Below, in pieces: positions 11,872-22,353 of a stretch of 64,000 bases of DNA. The notes below the pieces were generated by a model. The model saw only the letters and a program-made list of their open reading frames with translations, was not told where the DNA came from and searched no databases. Source of the stretch: Botryobacter ruber (GTDB taxonomy: Bacteria > Bacteroidota > Bacteroidia > Cytophagales > Hymenobacteraceae); contig NZ_QCZK02000055.1 of NCBI RefSeq assembly GCF_003347595.2, forward strand, positions 62,001 to 126,000. The letters are read 5' to 3'. The translations under genes were made by a program, and so were the position numbers. Positions within the stretch are counted from its first letter, which is position 1. Every line of letters starts with the position of its first letter.

Positions 11872-13974
11872 ATGGCAAGAGATTTAAAATACACAAGAAA
11901 CATAGGTATAGCGGCGCACATTGATGCTGGTAAAACAACAACAACAGAGCGTATTCTATACTATGCAGGCGTAAGCCACAAAATTGGTGAGGTTCATGAT
12001 GGCGCTGCCACAATGGACTGGATGGAACAGGAGCAGGAAAGAGGTATCACCATTACGTCTGCCGCTACAACTGTAAACTGGCCATACAGAGGCAACAACT
12101 ACCACATCAACATCATCGATACCCCTGGTCACGTTGACTTTACGGTAGAGGTAAACAGATCGCTCCGCGTATTGGATGGTCTTGTGTTCCTCTTCAGTGC
12201 AGTAGACGGTGTGGAGCCGCAATCTGAAACTAACTGGCGCCTGGCAGACAACTATAAAGTTGCCCGTATCGGCTTCGTAAATAAAATGGACCGCTCCGGT
12301 GCCGACTTCCTTGCTGTTTGCAAGCAGGTGAAAGAAATGCTGGGTAGCAATGCCGTAGCACTTCAGTTACCTATCGGTGCTGAAGACGATTTTAAGGGAG
12401 TGGTTGATCTTGTGAATAACCGTGGTATTATCTGGAACGAAGAGGATAAAGGTATGACCTTTACTGAAGTTCCGATTCCGGATGATATGGTGGATGAAGC
12501 TGCTGAATATAGAGAGAAACTGCTGGAAGCGGTTGCAGAATATGATGAAACGTTGATGGAGAAGTATTTCGAAGATCCGGAATCTATCTCTGAAGACGAA
12601 ATCCTGGCTGCTTTACGTGCTGCAACTATCGATATGGCAATCGTGCCAATGCTGTGTGGTTCTTCTTTCAAGAACAAAGGCGTTCAAACGATGCTGGATT
12701 ACGTGATGGCACTTTGCCCTTCTCCGCTCGATAGAGATAAAATCACAGGTACTAACCCTGACACCGGTGAAGAGGTTTCTCGTAAGCCAAGCGAAAGCGA
12801 GCCATTTGCAGGTCTTGCCTTCAAAATTGCTACTGACCCTTACGTAGGTCGTCTGTGCTTTGTGCGTGCCTATTCAGGTGTGCTGGAGTCAGGTTCTTAT
12901 ATCTTCAATACGCGTTCAGGCAACAAAGAACGTATTTCCAGGATATTCCAGATGCATGCTAACAAGCAGAACCAGATCGAAAGACTGGCAGCTGGTGATA
13001 TTGCTGCGGTAGTAGGCTTTAAAGATATCAAGACAGGTGATACCCTTTGCGACCAAAGCGCGAAGATCGTACTGGAGTCTATGGAGTTCCCTGAGCCAGT
13101 TATTGGTTACGCTATTGAGCCAAAAACACAGGCTGACTCTGATAAAATGGGTATGGCCATTGCCAAACTCGTAGAAGAAGATCCAACCCTGCAGGTAAAT
13201 ACTGACGAGGAAACTGGTCAGACTATCCTGAGAGGTATGGGCGAACTTCACCTGGAGATCATCATCGACAGGATGAAGCGCGAATTCAAAGTGGAACTAA
13301 ACCAGGGTGCTCCTCAGGTTGCTTACAAAGAAACCCTTACCAAAACTGTTGAACACAGAGAGGTATTCAAGAAGCAGTCTGGTGGTCGTGGTAAATTTGC
13401 TGATATCGTATTCAACTTAGGACCACGCGAAGATGGCAAACAAGGACTTGAGTTCGAAAATGCTATCGTGGGTGGTGTGATTCCAAGAGAATTCATCCCG
13501 GCGGTTCAGAAAGGTTTCGAAGAAGCCATGAAAAACGGTATTCTTGCAGGCTTCCCGATCGACTCGATGAAAGTGAGACTGTTCCACGGTTCCTTCCATG
13601 ATGTTGACTCTGACTCACTTTCTTTCGAATTAGCTGCACGTCAGGGCTTTAAAGAAGCAGGGAAACAATGCGGTCCGAAGCTGCTCGAGCCAATTATGGC
13701 TGTTGACGTGGTAACTCCTGATGAATATACGGGTCCGGTAACAGGTGACTTGAACAGAAGAAGAGGTATCATGAAGGGTATGGATACAAAAGGTACTTCA
13801 ACTGTAGTAAAAGCGGATGTTCCATTATCAGAACTGTTTGGTTATGTGACAGACCTCCGTACCATTACTTCAGGTAGAGCTACTGCCTCCCTTACTTTCT
13901 CACATTATGAGCAAGTGCCACAAAACCTGGCAGACGGTATCATTGCAAAATTAAAAGGAACTGCAGCTAAATAG
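11872..13974 (+). CDS. fusA: Translation elongation factor G
   Basis: EF-G is the GTPase that drives ribosomal translocation. The 700-residue product has all G motifs: [13 protein letters not shown] (P-loop, about residue 16), the switch region [19 protein letters not shown] and NKMDRSGAD. Domain IV with the conserved [19 protein letters not shown] loop is intact. It is embedded in the str operon between rpsG and rpsJ. Confidence 0.99.
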   Translation: MARDLKYTRNIGIAAHIDAGKTTTTERILYYAGVSHKIGEVHDGAATMDWMEQEQERGITITSAATTVNWPYRGNNYHINIIDTPGHVDFTVEVNRSLRVLDGLVFLFSAVDGVEPQSETNWRLADNYKVARIGFVNKMDRSGADFLAVCKQVKEMLGSNAVALQLPIGAEDDFKGVVDLVNNRGIIWNEEDKGMTFTEVPIPDDMVDEAAEYREKLLEAVAEYDETLMEKYFEDPESISEDEILAALRAATIDMAIVPMLCGSSFKNKGVQTMLDYVMALCPSPLDRDKITGTNPDTGEEVSRKPSESEPFAGLAFKIATDPYVGRLCFVRAYSGVLESGSYIFNTRSGNKERISRIFQMHANKQNQIERLAAGDIAAVVGFKDIKTGDTLCDQSAKIVLESMEFPEPVIGYAIEPKTQADSDKMGMAIAKLVEEDPTLQVNTDEETGQTILRGMGELHLEIIIDRMKREFKVELNQGAPQVAYKETLTKTVEHREVFKKQSGGRGKFADIVFNLGPREDGKQGLEFENAIVGGVIPREFIPAVQKGFEEAMKNGILAGFPIDSMKVRLFHGSFHDVDSDSLSFELAARQGFKEAGKQCGPKLLEPIMAVDVVTPDEYTGPVTGDLNRRRGIMKGMDTKGTSTVVKADVPLSELFGYVTDLRTITSGRATASLTFSHYEQVPQNLADGIIAKLKGTAAK

Positions 13975-13984
13975 TTTTAGAATA

Positions 13985-14290
13985 ATGAATCAGAAAATAA
14001 GAATTAAATTAAAGTCTTACGACCATAACCTGGTAGACAAATCTTCTGAGAAGATCGTGAAAGCTGTAAAGGCTACTGGTGCAATCGTAAGCGGACCAAT
14101 TCCACTTCCAACTGAAAAGGATAAATTCACTGTGCTGCGCTCGCCACACGTAAACAAAAAATCACGTGAGCAGTTCCAGCTTTGCACATACAAAAGATTA
14201 GTTGACATCTATTCAACCAGCTCTAAAACAGTTGATGCCCTGATGAAGCTTGAGCTTCCGAGCGGCGTAGACGTTGAAATCAAAGTTTGA
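13985..14290 (+). CDS. rpsJ: 30S ribosomal protein S10
   Basis: S10 is a 30S head protein that also acts with NusB in antitermination. The 101-residue sequence has the typical [18 protein letters not shown] start and [20 protein letters not shown] core. It closes the str operon here, and a strong terminator follows 20 nt later. In most bacteria rpsJ instead leads directly into rplC, so the S10 operon is split. Confidence 0.98.
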   Translation: MNQKIRIKLKSYDHNLVDKSSEKIVKAVKATGAIVSGPIPLPTEKDKFTVLRSPHVNKKSREQFQLCTYKRLVDIYSTSSKTVDALMKLELPSGVDVEIKV

Positions 14291-14310
14291 TAGACCTTGA
14301 GCGACAAACA

Positions 14311-14344
14311 AAAAAGAGAACCAAATCAATGGTTCTCTTTTTTT
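14311..14344 (+). terminator. Strong Rho-independent terminator after rpsJ
   Basis: AAAAAGAGAACC (14311-14322) pairs with GGTTCTCTTTTT (14331-14342) over 12 bp with an 8-nt loop, ending in a T run. It should end str-operon transcripts before rplC. Confidence 0.9.
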
Positions 14345-14405
14345 ATGGTACAGGGGGAAAAGATTGGCCAAGACAGAAAAACGCCCGGAACACGAATAGA
14401 AAAGG

Positions 14406-14432
14406 TTTCTGCTCCTGCCACCAGAGCCACTC
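14406..14432 (+). repeat. Weak dispersed repeat, family A-like
   Basis: GTTTCTGCTCCTGCCACCAG then AGCCACTCC is a diverged match to the repeat core. It lies between the rpsJ terminator and the rplC promoter. It is the only candidate copy in the ribosomal half of the window. Confidence 0.3.
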
Positions 14433-14550
14433 CACATGGTCAAATCGATGAGCAGAAGATGTGGTGAAAGAGGCTGCAGAATAAATTCGAATCCGAAAGG
14501 CTCTAATTCTGCTATACTACAAGGTTGAAAATAAATATTTTAGACAATAC

Positions 14551-14582
14551 TTGTGTTAAGAAAAAATAAATCATTAAATTTG
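14551..14582 (+). promoter_or_regulatory. Promoter of the S10-spc-alpha cluster
   Basis: A -7 box TAAATTTG (14575-14582) is preceded by TTGTG (14551-14555) at a spacing of 19 nt, close to the Bacteroidota TTTG/TAnnTTTG pattern. It lies 62 nt before the rplC ATG and downstream of the rpsJ terminator, so the large ribosomal operon probably starts here. Confidence 0.7.
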
Positions 14583-14644
14583 CACTCCCTTAGCAAAACT
14601 GCAGGGTGAAATAATATAATTTCCATCTAAAAAAAACAAGTTGA

Positions 14645-15262
14645 ATGCCTGGAATTATCGGTAAAAAAATCGGAATGACAAGCCTCTTCACTGCAGATGG
14701 TAAATACACACCAGTAACGCTTATTCAAGCTGGTCCGTGTGTAGTTACGCAGGTGAAGACAGTGGAAACTGATGGCTACACAGCTGTACAGCTTGGCTAT
14801 GGCGATAAAAAGCTAAAGAGAGTAACCAAAGCGGAAGCCGGTCACTACGAAAAAGCCAAAACTGCTCCAAAGAAAAAAGTTGCTGAATTCAGACTGGATG
14901 AAGTTAACCTGAATTTAGGTGACCTGGTAGACGTAAACTTATTCGAAGTTGGCGAATTTGTTGACGTTGTTGGTACATCTAAAGGTAAAGGTTTTCAGGG
15001 TGTTGTAAAACGCCACAATTTCGCCGGTGTTGGCGGCCAGACCCACGGTCAGCACAACAGGGCAAGACACCCCGGATCTATCGGCGCCTGCTCCTGGCCA
15101 TCACGCGTATTCAAAGGAATGAGAATGGCTGGCAGAATGGGTGGTAACAGAGTGAAGATCCAAAACTTAACTGTGTTGCGTGTTATTGCAGATAAAAATC
15201 TGCTAGTAGTTAGTGGCTCTGTTCCAGGTGCCAAAAATTCTTACGTGTTAATTGAGAAATAA
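14645..15262 (+). CDS. rplC: 50S ribosomal protein L3
   Basis: L3 is a 50S assembly initiator near the peptidyl-transferase centre. It has 205 residues and the conserved loop [20 protein letters not shown] followed by [20 protein letters not shown] that reaches towards the active site. It is the first gene of the ribosomal cluster after the promoter at 14551-14582. Confidence 0.98.
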   Translation: MPGIIGKKIGMTSLFTADGKYTPVTLIQAGPCVVTQVKTVETDGYTAVQLGYGDKKLKRVTKAEAGHYEKAKTAPKKKVAEFRLDEVNLNLGDLVDVNLFEVGEFVDVVGTSKGKGFQGVVKRHNFAGVGGQTHGQHNRARHPGSIGACSWPSRVFKGMRMAGRMGGNRVKIQNLTVLRVIADKNLLVVSGSVPGAKNSYVLIEK

Positions 15263-15263
15263 A

Positions 15264-15893
15264 ATGGAGCTTTCTGTATTAAATATCAAAGGTGAAGATA
15301 CAGGTAGAAAGGTAAACCTTTCGGATGCTGTGTTTGGTCTGGAGCCAAACGAGCATGCCATGTATCTTGACGTGAAGCAGTATCTGGCAAACCAGAGACA
15401 AGGAACGCACAAAGCGAAAGAGCGAAACGAAGTAGCAGGTTCTACTAAGAAGATCAAAAAGCAAAAAGGTACTGGTGGCGCGCGTGCTGGTAGCTTAAAA
15501 GCTCCCTTATTTGTTGGTGGAGGTAGAGTGTTCGGCCCTAAGCCAAGAAACTACAGCTTTAAATTAAATAAAAAGCTGAAGTCGCTGGCTCGTCTGTCTG
15601 CACTGTCTTTATTAGCACGTGATAACAAAGTGGCACTGGTAGAGAATTTCACACTGGAAGCACCAAAGACAAAAGAATTCAAAGGAATTCTGGGAAATCT
15701 GCAGGCTACAGGTAAAACACTGCTGGTAGGATCTTCAGTTGATAAAAACGTGTTGCTGTCCAGCAGAAACCTGCCAAAAGTAAAAGTGTCTGCGGTTAAC
15801 GACCTGAACACGTATGATCTGCTCAACACAGAAAAACTTCTGTTGATAGAAGATTCAGTTAATGTTTTAGAAAACCTCTATAGCGAAAAATAA
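15264..15893 (+). CDS. rplD: 50S ribosomal protein L4
   Basis: L4 lines the exit tunnel and in many bacteria regulates the S10 operon. I use ATG 15264 (MELSVLNIKGED), 209 residues. A longer frame from TTG 15252 overlaps the end of rplC and adds only MRNK. The Gly/Arg-rich tunnel loop (KQKGTGGARAGSLKAPLFVGG) is present. Confidence 0.97.
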   Translation: MELSVLNIKGEDTGRKVNLSDAVFGLEPNEHAMYLDVKQYLANQRQGTHKAKERNEVAGSTKKIKKQKGTGGARAGSLKAPLFVGGGRVFGPKPRNYSFKLNKKLKSLARLSALSLLARDNKVALVENFTLEAPKTKEFKGILGNLQATGKTLLVGSSVDKNVLLSSRNLPKVKVSAVNDLNTYDLLNTEKLLLIEDSVNVLENLYSEK

Positions 15894-16180
15894 TGAACGT
15901 TCTTAAAAGACCGCTTGTCACAGAGAAATACGCTGCCATGAATGAGGTTGGAAAGTATGCTTTTGAAGTAGCAAAAACTGCCAATAAAGTAGAAATCAGA
16001 AAGGCAGTTGAGAAAATTTATGGAGTTACAGTTGAAAAGGTAGCTACCATCAGAACCTTAGGCAAGTTAAAAACAAAGCACACCAAATCCGGTGCTGTAA
16101 CCGGCCGTTCGGCTTCCATAAAAAAAGCAATCGTTACTGTGAAAGAAGGTGACGTGATAGACTTTTACAGCGGCATTTAA
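15893..16180 (+). CDS. rplW: 50S ribosomal protein L23
   Basis: L23 forms the exit-tunnel rim where trigger factor and SRP dock. The 95-residue protein begins MNVLKRPLVTEKYAAM, and its start overlaps the rplD stop (TAATG), indicating coupled translation. The central basic tunnel loop is KLKTKHTKSGAVTGRSASIK. Confidence 0.97.
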   Translation: MNVLKRPLVTEKYAAMNEVGKYAFEVAKTANKVEIRKAVEKIYGVTVEKVATIRTLGKLKTKHTKSGAVTGRSASIKKAIVTVKEGDVIDFYSGI

Positions 16181-16191
16181 TCATTTAGAAA

Positions 16192-17016
16192 ATGGCTTTA
16201 AAGAAACTAAGACCAATAACACCAGGTCAAAGATTTAGAGTAGCTCCCGCGTTTGACGAGATAACGACAGACACGCCGGAGAAATCTTTGTTGGCATCAA
16301 GAAAAAAATCTGGTGGACGTAACAATACTGGTAAAATGACCATGCGCTACATTGGTGGCGGTCATAAGCAGAAATACAGGCTCGTTGACTTCAAGAGAAC
16401 GAAGCATGGAGTTCCTGCAACAGTAAAAACAATTGAATACGATCCGAACAGAACAGCACGTATAGCGCTGTTGTATTATGCAGATGGTGAGAAGAGCTAC
16501 ATCATTGCTCCATCTGGCTTACAGGTAGGTACCGTGGTGGTGTCAGGACCTGGCATTGCACCTGAAGTAGGAAACTGCCTTCCTTTATCAGAAATTCCTC
16601 TAGGTACAATTATTCATAATATTGAGCTTCAGCCAGGCAACGGTGCAACCCTAGCCAGAAGTGCAGGTGCATATGCCCAGCTGGTGGCAAGAGAAGGCCG
16701 CTACGCTACCATCAAGCTTCCTTCCGGCGAGCTGCGTATGGTGCTGGTTAATTGCTACGCTACGGTAGGTACAGTATCAAACGGTGACCATATGAATGTG
16801 AAGGTTGGTAAAGCCGGCCGTAGCAGATGGTTAGGAAAACGTCCACGCGTACGTGGTGTTGCAATGAACCCGGTAGATCACCCTATGGGTGGTGGTGAAG
16901 GTAAGTCTTCAGGAGGACAGCCTCGTTCTAGAAAAGGTTTATACTCAAAAGGATTAAAAACCAGAAAGCCTAAGAAGTATTCAGAGAAACTAATAGTTAA
17001 TAGAGGAAAAAAATAA
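16192..17016 (+). CDS. rplB: 50S ribosomal protein L2
   Basis: L2 is required for subunit association and peptidyl-transfer. The 274-residue sequence ends with the conserved block [20 protein letters not shown], which holds the histidine implicated in the active centre, and a basic C-terminus. The stop is directly abutted by the rpsS ATG. Confidence 0.98.
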   Translation: MALKKLRPITPGQRFRVAPAFDEITTDTPEKSLLASRKKSGGRNNTGKMTMRYIGGGHKQKYRLVDFKRTKHGVPATVKTIEYDPNRTARIALLYYADGEKSYIIAPSGLQVGTVVVSGPGIAPEVGNCLPLSEIPLGTIIHNIELQPGNGATLARSAGAYAQLVAREGRYATIKLPSGELRMVLVNCYATVGTVSNGDHMNVKVGKAGRSRWLGKRPRVRGVAMNPVDHPMGGGEGKSSGGQPRSRKGLYSKGLKTRKPKKYSEKLIVNRGKK

Positions 17017-17295
17017 ATGGCTAGATCATTAAAAAAAGGGCCTTACATTGACTATAGGCTCGAGAAGAAAATAGGAGTAATGAACGATTCTGGCAAGAAG
17101 TCAGTTATCAAAACCTGGTCGCGCAGATCAATGATTTCTCCTGATTTTGTTGGACATACCTTCGCAGTACACAACGGGAATAAATTTATCCCTGTTTATG
17201 TAACTGAAAACATGGTAGGCCACAAATTAGGTGAATTTGCTCCAACCAGAAATTTCAGAGGTCACGTGGCTAAAAAAGATAAAGGCAAGCGATAA
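17017..17295 (+). CDS. rpsS: 30S ribosomal protein S19
   Basis: S19 is a head protein that forms the intersubunit bridge near A-site tRNA. It has 92 residues with the family start [18 protein letters not shown] and the signature [16 protein letters not shown]. The ATG begins immediately after the rplB stop. Confidence 0.98.
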   Translation: MARSLKKGPYIDYRLEKKIGVMNDSGKKSVIKTWSRRSMISPDFVGHTFAVHNGNKFIPVYVTENMVGHKLGEFAPTRNFRGHVAKKDKGKR

Positions 17296-17296
17296 G

Positions 17297-17689
17297 ATGG
17301 AAGCAGTAGCAAAATTAAAGAACGTACCTACTTCTCCTCGTAAGATGAGGTTAGTAGCAGGCTTGGTACGCGGCAAAAGCGTAACAAAAGCTTTGGGACT
17401 CCTTAAATTTGAAGCTAATTCTGGCGCTGAAAAGTTAGAAAAGCTTCTTCTTTCAGCCTTATCGAACTGGCAGCAAAAAAATGAAGATGAGCGCATCGAA
17501 GACGCCAACCTTTTTGTAAAGGAAATCTTCGTGGATGAAGGTAAAATGTTGAAGCGCCTTCGTCCGGCTCCTCAAGGTCGTGGTCACCGCATCAGAAAAA
17601 GATCAAACCATGTGACAGTTGTAATTGACAGCCTGACTGACGAGCAACTGGAGCAGCAATCTAAGAAATCTATAAAAGCCACTAAGTAA
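17297..17689 (+). CDS. rplV: 50S ribosomal protein L22
   Basis: L22 lines the exit tunnel. I place the start at ATG 17297 ([18 protein letters not shown]), one base after the rpsS stop, giving 130 residues. The frame is open further upstream to 17231, but that part lies inside rpsS. The tunnel hairpin [20 protein letters not shown] is intact. Confidence 0.97.
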   Translation: MEAVAKLKNVPTSPRKMRLVAGLVRGKSVTKALGLLKFEANSGAEKLEKLLLSALSNWQQKNEDERIEDANLFVKEIFVDEGKMLKRLRPAPQGRGHRIRKRSNHVTVVIDSLTDEQLEQQSKKSIKATK

Positions 17690-17693
17690 GAAT

Positions 17694-18461
17694 ATGGGAC
17701 AGAAAGTAAATCCAATCGGTTTTCGACTCGGAGTTATCAAAGGTTGGGATTCAAACTGGTATGGCGGTAAAGATTTCGCTGATAAGCTGGTTGAAGACGA
17801 GAAAATCAGAAAATATATTTTAGCACGTATCCCCAAAGGCGGTATTTCTAAAATAATTATTGAGCGTACCCTTAAGCGTATCACCATTACCATCAACACG
17901 GCTCGTCCTGGTGTAGTAATCGGTAAAGGCGGACAGGAAGTAGATAAGATCAAAGAAGAGCTTAAGAAGCTTACTAACAAAGATGTTCAGATTAACATTT
18001 TTGAAATTAAGCGTCCTGAGTTAGATGCCAAGCTTGTTGGTGAATCAATTGCCCAGCAGTTACAGGCTCGTATCTCTTTCCGTCGTGCGATGAAGCAGGC
18101 AATCGCTTCTGCGCTTCGAGTTGGTGCTGAAGGTATCAAAGTTCAGGTTTCCGGTCGTTTAGGTGGTGCCGAGATGGCAAGAACCGAACACTACAAGGAA
18201 GGCAGAACTCCTCTTCACACACTGCGTGCTGATATCGATTATGCGCTTTCAGAAGCACAAACGGTATACGGTAAACTTGGAATCAAAGTGTGGATCTTCC
18301 GTGGCGAAGTTTACGGCAAGAAAGATCTGACTCCGAATGCAGGTATCGAAAGCAAGAGCAGCGGTGGTGCTGGTGCACCTGGTGAAAGACGCGGGGGCGA
18401 CAGACGCAGCAAAAAAGGTGAAGGTGCCGGTGCTGCCAAGCGTAACAAGCGTCGTCAATAA
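17694..18461 (+). CDS. rpsC: 30S ribosomal protein S3
   Basis: S3 is a mRNA-entry protein with helicase activity. It has an N-terminal KH domain ([19 protein letters not shown] near residues 60-80) and the C-terminal signature [10 protein letters not shown]-type strand ([18 protein letters not shown]). At 255 residues it is longer than the E. coli protein because of a basic Gly/Arg/Ala-rich tail, as in other Bacteroidota. Confidence 0.98.
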   Translation: MGQKVNPIGFRLGVIKGWDSNWYGGKDFADKLVEDEKIRKYILARIPKGGISKIIIERTLKRITITINTARPGVVIGKGGQEVDKIKEELKKLTNKDVQINIFEIKRPELDAKLVGESIAQQLQARISFRRAMKQAIASALRVGAEGIKVQVSGRLGGAEMARTEHYKEGRTPLHTLRADIDYALSEAQTVYGKLGIKVWIFRGEVYGKKDLTPNAGIESKSSGGAGAPGERRGGDRRSKKGEGAGAAKRNKRRQ

Positions 18462-18490
18462 TTGATTGTATACATTAACAGGTTTTAGAA

Positions 18491-18913
18491 ATGTTACAGC
18501 CGAAAAGGACTAAATATAGAAAAATGCAAAAAGGCCGCGTGAGAGGTCTTGCTCATAGGGGCAGTACTATCTCATTTGGTTCATTTGCGATTAAATCACT
18601 CGAAGCTACTTGGATCACGAGCCGTCAGATTGAAGCTGCCCGTATTGCGATGACAAGAGCAATGAAACGTGAAGGCCAGGTATGGATTCGCATATTCCCT
18701 GACAAACCAGTTACCAAGAAGCCTGCAGAGGTTCGTATGGGTAAGGGTAAAGGTTCCCCGGAGTATTGGGTAGCCGTAGTGAAGCCAGGTACTATCATGT
18801 TTGAATCTGATGGTGTTCCTTTGGAAGTGGCAAAAGAGTCGTTGAGACTTGCAGCGCAGAAGCTTCCGGTAAAATCAAAATTTGTAGTACGTAGAGATTA
18901 CGTTGAGAAATAG
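18491..18913 (+). CDS. rplP: 50S ribosomal protein L16
   Basis: L16 organises the A-site region of 23S rRNA. It has 140 residues starting [19 protein letters not shown], with the [20 protein letters not shown] and [16 protein letters not shown] motifs. It lies 29 nt after rpsC and 2 nt before rpmC. Confidence 0.98.
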   Translation: MLQPKRTKYRKMQKGRVRGLAHRGSTISFGSFAIKSLEATWITSRQIEAARIAMTRAMKREGQVWIRIFPDKPVTKKPAEVRMGKGKGSPEYWVAVVKPGTIMFESDGVPLEVAKESLRLAAQKLPVKSKFVVRRDYVEK

Positions 18914-18915
18914 TT

Positions 18916-19116
18916 ATGAAAAATTCAGAGATAAGAGCTTTATCTTTAGAAGAGCTGAAAGATAAACTTGCTGCTGAGAGCACAAATATGCAAAATCTGC
19001 GTTTTGCACATGCCATTTCTCCGCTGGAAAACCCAATGCGAATTCGGGAAACTAAGCGTGAAATTGCCAGATTGAACACAGAGATTCGTCGTCGTGAATT
19101 AGAAGCTAACTCTTAA
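18916..19116 (+). CDS. rpmC: 50S ribosomal protein L29
   Basis: L29 is a small helical protein beside the exit tunnel. The 66 residues (MKNSEIRALSLEELKDKL...) form two predicted helices and end with the typical TKREIARLNTEIRRRE helix. It sits between rplP and rpsQ in the standard order. Confidence 0.96.
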   Translation: MKNSEIRALSLEELKDKLAAESTNMQNLRFAHAISPLENPMRIRETKREIARLNTEIRRRELEANS

Positions 19117-19128
19117 TAACAAAGAATC

Positions 19129-19386
19129 ATGGAAGAGAGAAATCTTAGAAAAGAAAGAAGTGGTAAAGTTGTTAGCAATAAGATGAACAAATCTATCACT
19201 GTGCTTGTGGAGAGCAAAATGAAACACCCGATCTACGGTAAATTCGTACGCAAGTCCACAAAATTTATGGCTCACGATGAGAAGAATGAGTGCAATATCG
19301 GTGATACCGTTCGCATTCAGGAGACTCGTCCGCTTAGCAAAAATAAAAACTGGCGTTTAGTTGAAATAATAGAAAGAGCGAAGTAA
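19129..19386 (+). CDS. rpsQ: 30S ribosomal protein S17
   Basis: S17 is a primary 16S rRNA-binding protein with an OB fold. The 85 residues include the family motifs [38 protein letters not shown] and [19 protein letters not shown]. It is 1 nt upstream of rplN. Confidence 0.97.
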   Translation: MEERNLRKERSGKVVSNKMNKSITVLVESKMKHPIYGKFVRKSTKFMAHDEKNECNIGDTVRIQETRPLSKNKNWRLVEIIERAK

Positions 19387-19387
19387 G

Positions 19388-19756
19388 ATGATACAGCAGG
19401 AATCAAGATTAACTGTAGCTGATAACAGCGGTGCAAAGGAGGTACTTTGCATCCGTGTACTTGGTGGTACTGGTAAAAAGTATGCATCCATTGGTGATAG
19501 AATAGTTGTAACGGTAAAATCAGCTCTTTCTTCAGGTAACGTAAAAAAAGGAACTGTTTCTAAAGCAGTTATTGTAAGAACTAAGAAGGAAATCAGAAGA
19601 AAGGACGGGTCTTATATCCGCTTTGATGATAATGCAGCTGTGTTGTTGAATGCAAACAATGAGCCACGTGGCACCCGTATTTTCGGACCTGTTGCACGTG
19701 AACTTCGTGAAAAACAATTCATGAAGATTGTTTCGTTAGCGCCTGAAGTTCTTTAA
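19388..19756 (+). CDS. rplN: 50S ribosomal protein L14
   Basis: L14 forms intersubunit bridges and binds the silencing factor RsfS in other bacteria. It has 122 residues with the typical start [18 protein letters not shown] and the core [20 protein letters not shown] followed by FGPVARELR. The length is exactly the family norm. Confidence 0.98.
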   Translation: MIQQESRLTVADNSGAKEVLCIRVLGGTGKKYASIGDRIVVTVKSALSSGNVKKGTVSKAVIVRTKKEIRRKDGSYIRFDDNAAVLLNANNEPRGTRIFGPVARELREKQFMKIVSLAPEVL

Positions 19757-19775
19757 TCTATAATTCAGAATCAAA

Positions 19776-20099
19776 ATGAATAAAAGTAAACTTCATGTAA
19801 AAACCGGCGATACTGTAAAAGTAATCGCCGGTGATGAGCGCGGCAAAACAGGCCGCATTGTTTCTGTTGATACTCAAAAGCAGAGAGTTGTAATTGAGGG
19901 ATTGAACCTGGTTACAAAACATAACAAGCCTAGCGCCAAAAATCCACAAGGCGGTATTGTAAGTGTTGAAGCACCTATCCATGCAAGCAATGTACAGCTT
20001 GTTGATCCAAAGTCAGGTGAATCGACCAAAACTGCCAGAAGAAAAAATAGCGAAGGTAAATCAGAGCGATATTCTAAAAAGACAGGAGAAGTAATATAA
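19776..20099 (+). CDS. rplX: 50S ribosomal protein L24
   Basis: L24 is an early 50S assembly protein. The 107 residues contain the KOW motif ([20 protein letters not shown]) and the [20 protein letters not shown] segment. The next gene, rplE, begins 1 nt after the stop. Confidence 0.97.
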   Translation: MNKSKLHVKTGDTVKVIAGDERGKTGRIVSVDTQKQRVVIEGLNLVTKHNKPSAKNPQGGIVSVEAPIHASNVQLVDPKSGESTKTARRKNSEGKSERYSKKTGEVI

Positions 20100-20100
20100 C

Positions 20101-20655
20101 ATGGCAACTGCAAGATTAAAAGATAAATATCAAGCCGAGGTTGTACCTGCTCTGAAAGAGAAGTTCCAGTATAAGAACATTATGCAGGTGCCTAAGCTGA
20201 CAAAAATCTCCATCAATAAAGGCATTGGTGCTGCTGTAGCAGACAAAAAACTTGTTGATATTGGTGTAGAAGAGTTAACTACTATCACTGGTCAGAAGGC
20301 TGTTCCTACAATAGCAAAGAAATCTGTTTCGAACTTCAAGCTTCGTGAAGGTATGCCAATCGGCGCCCGCGTTACGCTTAGAGGTGAAAGAATGTATGAG
20401 TTTCTGGATCGTTTGCTGACTATTGCACTGCCACGTGTACGTGACTTCAGAGGTGTTAGTGACAAAGGTTTTGACGGCCGTGGTAACTATACCCTTGGTG
20501 TTAAAGAGCAAATCATTTTCCCTGAAATCAGTATTGATAAAATTAAGGCTATTAGTGGAATGGATATTACATTCGTAACTACAGCTCAGACAGATGAGGA
20601 AAGTTATGAATTGCTAAAAGCATTTGGTATGCCTTTCACTAATATTAAGAAATAA
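20101..20655 (+). CDS. rplE: 50S ribosomal protein L5
   Basis: L5 binds 5S rRNA in the central protuberance. It has 184 residues with conserved [36 protein letters not shown] and [20 protein letters not shown] segments. It is embedded between rplX and rpsN. Confidence 0.98.
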   Translation: MATARLKDKYQAEVVPALKEKFQYKNIMQVPKLTKISINKGIGAAVADKKLVDIGVEELTTITGQKAVPTIAKKSVSNFKLREGMPIGARVTLRGERMYEFLDRLLTIALPRVRDFRGVSDKGFDGRGNYTLGVKEQIIFPEISIDKIKAISGMDITFVTTAQTDEESYELLKAFGMPFTNIKK

Positions 20656-20659
20656 AAAA

Positions 20660-20929
20660 ATGGCGAAAGAAGCAGTAAAAGCAAGAGAGCTCAAAAGACA
20701 GAAATTGGTAGCTAAATATGCTGCCAAAAGAGCTGAACTGAAAGCCAAAGGAGATTATGAAGCGTTAGATAAATTACCTAAAAATGCATCTCCTGTACGG
20801 TTACATAACCGTTGTAAGTTAACTGGAAGACCACGTGGCTATATGAGAAAATTTGGTATTTCTCGTGTTACTTTCAGAGAGCTGGCTTCAGCTGGTAAAA
20901 TTCCAGGTGTAACAAAATCGAGCTGGTAA
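20660..20929 (+). CDS. rpsN: 30S ribosomal protein S14 (zinc-independent type)
   Basis: S14 is a late-assembling head protein. I choose ATG 20660 ([17 protein letters not shown]), giving 89 residues. The upstream extension to 20624 is out-of-frame rplE sequence. The long form without two CxxC pairs is the zinc-free C-minus type, and the C-terminal signature is [13 protein letters not shown]-like ([20 protein letters not shown]). Confidence 0.97.
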   Translation: MAKEAVKARELKRQKLVAKYAAKRAELKAKGDYEALDKLPKNASPVRLHNRCKLTGRPRGYMRKFGISRVTFRELASAGKIPGVTKSSW

Positions 20930-20931
20930 TT

Positions 20932-20955
20932 ATTTTCTTAAGTAATTAAGAAAAT
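20932..20955 (+). repeat. AT-rich inverted repeat after rpsN
   Basis: ATTTTCTTA (20932-20940) is complementary to TAAGAAAAT (20947-20955) around a 6-nt loop. It may be a weak terminator or pause site ahead of the internal promoter for rpsH. Confidence 0.4.
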
Positions 20956-20968
20956 AAAAAGATATTCG

Positions 20969-20976
20969 TATCTTTG
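20969..20976 (+). promoter_or_regulatory. Candidate internal promoter before rpsH
   Basis: TATCTTTG matches the Bacteroidota -7 box TAnnTTTG and lies 45 nt before the rpsH ATG in a 91-nt gap, unusually wide for this operon. No good TTTG -33 box is visible 19-20 nt upstream. Confidence 0.5.
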
Positions 20977-21020
20977 CGGCTCGCTTACAAAAAAGCGTTT
21001 ATTATTTAAGTGAATTCATA

Positions 21021-21419
21021 ATGAACTCAGATCCAATAGCAGATTATTTAACGAGGCTCAGAAACGCCATTAAGGCGAATCATAGAGTAGTTGAAATACC
21101 ATCTAGCAATATTAAAAAAGAGATAACGAAAGTTTTGTACGAAAAGGGTTATATTCAAAGCTATAAATTTGATGACTCTTCTGTACAAGGTACTATCAAG
21201 GTCGCTCTGAAATATAATCCCTCTACCAAGCAATCTGCTATTGTGAAACTAGAGCGGATCAGTAAGCCAGGGCTCCGCAAGTATGCTGGTCATGATAACT
21301 TGCCAAGAGTTTTGAACGGCCTGGGAATTTCCATCCTGTCAACATCTAAAGGTGTAATGACTGAGAAAGAAGCCCGCGAGCAAAATGTTGGTGGTGAAGT
21401 TTTGTGTTACGTTTATTAA
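21021..21419 (+). CDS. rpsH: 30S ribosomal protein S8
   Basis: S8 is a primary binder of 16S rRNA and the autoregulator of the spc operon in E. coli. The 132-residue protein starts MNSDPIADYLTRLRNA and ends with the conserved GISILSTSKGVMTEKEARE and GGEVLCYVY. It follows an unusually wide gap with a possible internal promoter. Confidence 0.98.
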   Translation: MNSDPIADYLTRLRNAIKANHRVVEIPSSNIKKEITKVLYEKGYIQSYKFDDSSVQGTIKVALKYNPSTKQSAIVKLERISKPGLRKYAGHDNLPRVLNGLGISILSTSKGVMTEKEAREQNVGGEVLCYVY

Positions 21420-21433
21420 GAGGAGGAAAGACG

Positions 21434-21988
21434 ATGTCACGTATAGGAAAATTGCCAATCACTCTGACTAATAATGTACAGGTTACTGTTGACAAAAATA
21501 ACCTGGTTACCATTAACGGACCAAAAGGTTCTCTTTCTACGCAGGTAGATAAAGATATTATTGTAAAGCAGGAAGATAACCAGATTGTGGTGGAGCGTCC
21601 GACTGAGCAGAAACGTCATAAGGCGATGCACGGTCTATACAGAGCTCTCATCAACAATATGGTGGTTGGTGTAACGCAGGGGTACCAGGAGAAATTAGAA
21701 CTTGTTGGTGTTGGTTATAAAGCAGCCGTTCAAGGAAAAATTCTGGAGCTGTCTTTAGGTTACTCTCACAATATTTACATGACCTTGCCTGCAGAAGTTT
21801 CAGTTTCCGCTGTAACTGAAAAAGGTAAAGCGCCTGTAATTACATTAGAATCTAATGATAAGCAGCTTATCGGTCAAGTTGCTGCAAAAATCCGTTCACT
21901 GCGCAAAGTTGAACCTTACAAAGGTAAGGGTATACGATTTGTTGGTGAAGTAGTAAGAAGAAAAGCTGGTAAGACAGCATCTAAATAA
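21434..21988 (+). CDS. rplF: 50S ribosomal protein L6
   Basis: L6 lies near the factor-binding site of the 50S subunit. I start at ATG 21434 ([15 protein letters not shown]), 184 residues. The upstream extension to 21404 overlaps rpsH. The signature [20 protein letters not shown] is near the C-terminus. Confidence 0.97.
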   Translation: MSRIGKLPITLTNNVQVTVDKNNLVTINGPKGSLSTQVDKDIIVKQEDNQIVVERPTEQKRHKAMHGLYRALINNMVVGVTQGYQEKLELVGVGYKAAVQGKILELSLGYSHNIYMTLPAEVSVSAVTEKGKAPVITLESNDKQLIGQVAAKIRSLRKVEPYKGKGIRFVGEVVRRKAGKTASK

Positions 21989-21996
21989 TCATCATC

Positions 21997-22347
21997 ATGT
22001 CTGCTAACAAAGTACAAAGAAGACTCAGAATTAAACAAGGTATCAGAAATAAAATTTCTGGTACTCCTGAAAGGCCTAGATTATCTGTGTTCAGAAGCAA
22101 TAAATTTATTTATGCGCAGATTATAGATGATACTACTGGTGTGACACTAGCGGCGGCCTCTTCAGCTAAACTAGATGATGCAAGCAAATCCAACATCGAA
22201 GCTTCTGGCAAAGTTGGTAAAGCTATTGCAGCGCAAGCACTGGAAAAAGGTATTACCCAGGTTGTTTTCGACAGATCGGGTTATCTGTTCCACGGCAAAG
22301 TTAAATCATTGGCAGAAGGTGCTCGCGAAGCAGGACTCAAATTCTAA
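21997..22347 (+). CDS. rplR: 50S ribosomal protein L18
   Basis: L18 binds 5S rRNA in the central protuberance. The 116-residue protein contains [20 protein letters not shown]-type sequence, [20 protein letters not shown] and the C-terminal GLKF. It sits 8 nt after rplF and 6 nt before rpsE. Confidence 0.97.
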   Translation: MSANKVQRRLRIKQGIRNKISGTPERPRLSVFRSNKFIYAQIIDDTTGVTLAAASSAKLDDASKSNIEASGKVGKAIAAQALEKGITQVVFDRSGYLFHGKVKSLAEGAREAGLKF

Positions 22348-22353
22348 ATAGTT

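Larger units (their letters stand above)
14291..14644. other. 354-nt gap between rpsJ and rplC
   Basis: The gap holds the rpsJ terminator (14311-14344), a weak match to the dispersed TGCACC-type repeat (14406-14432) and a promoter (14551-14582) for rplC. No open frame in it looks coding. The middle part, 14345-14550, has no other structure I can support. Confidence 0.7.

Noticed and set aside
14486-14494. TTCGAATCC, a tRNA T-loop-like sequence in the rpsJ-rplC gap
   Set aside because: The flanking bases cannot form acceptor, D or anticodon stems. It is not a tRNA and not a convincing attachment site.
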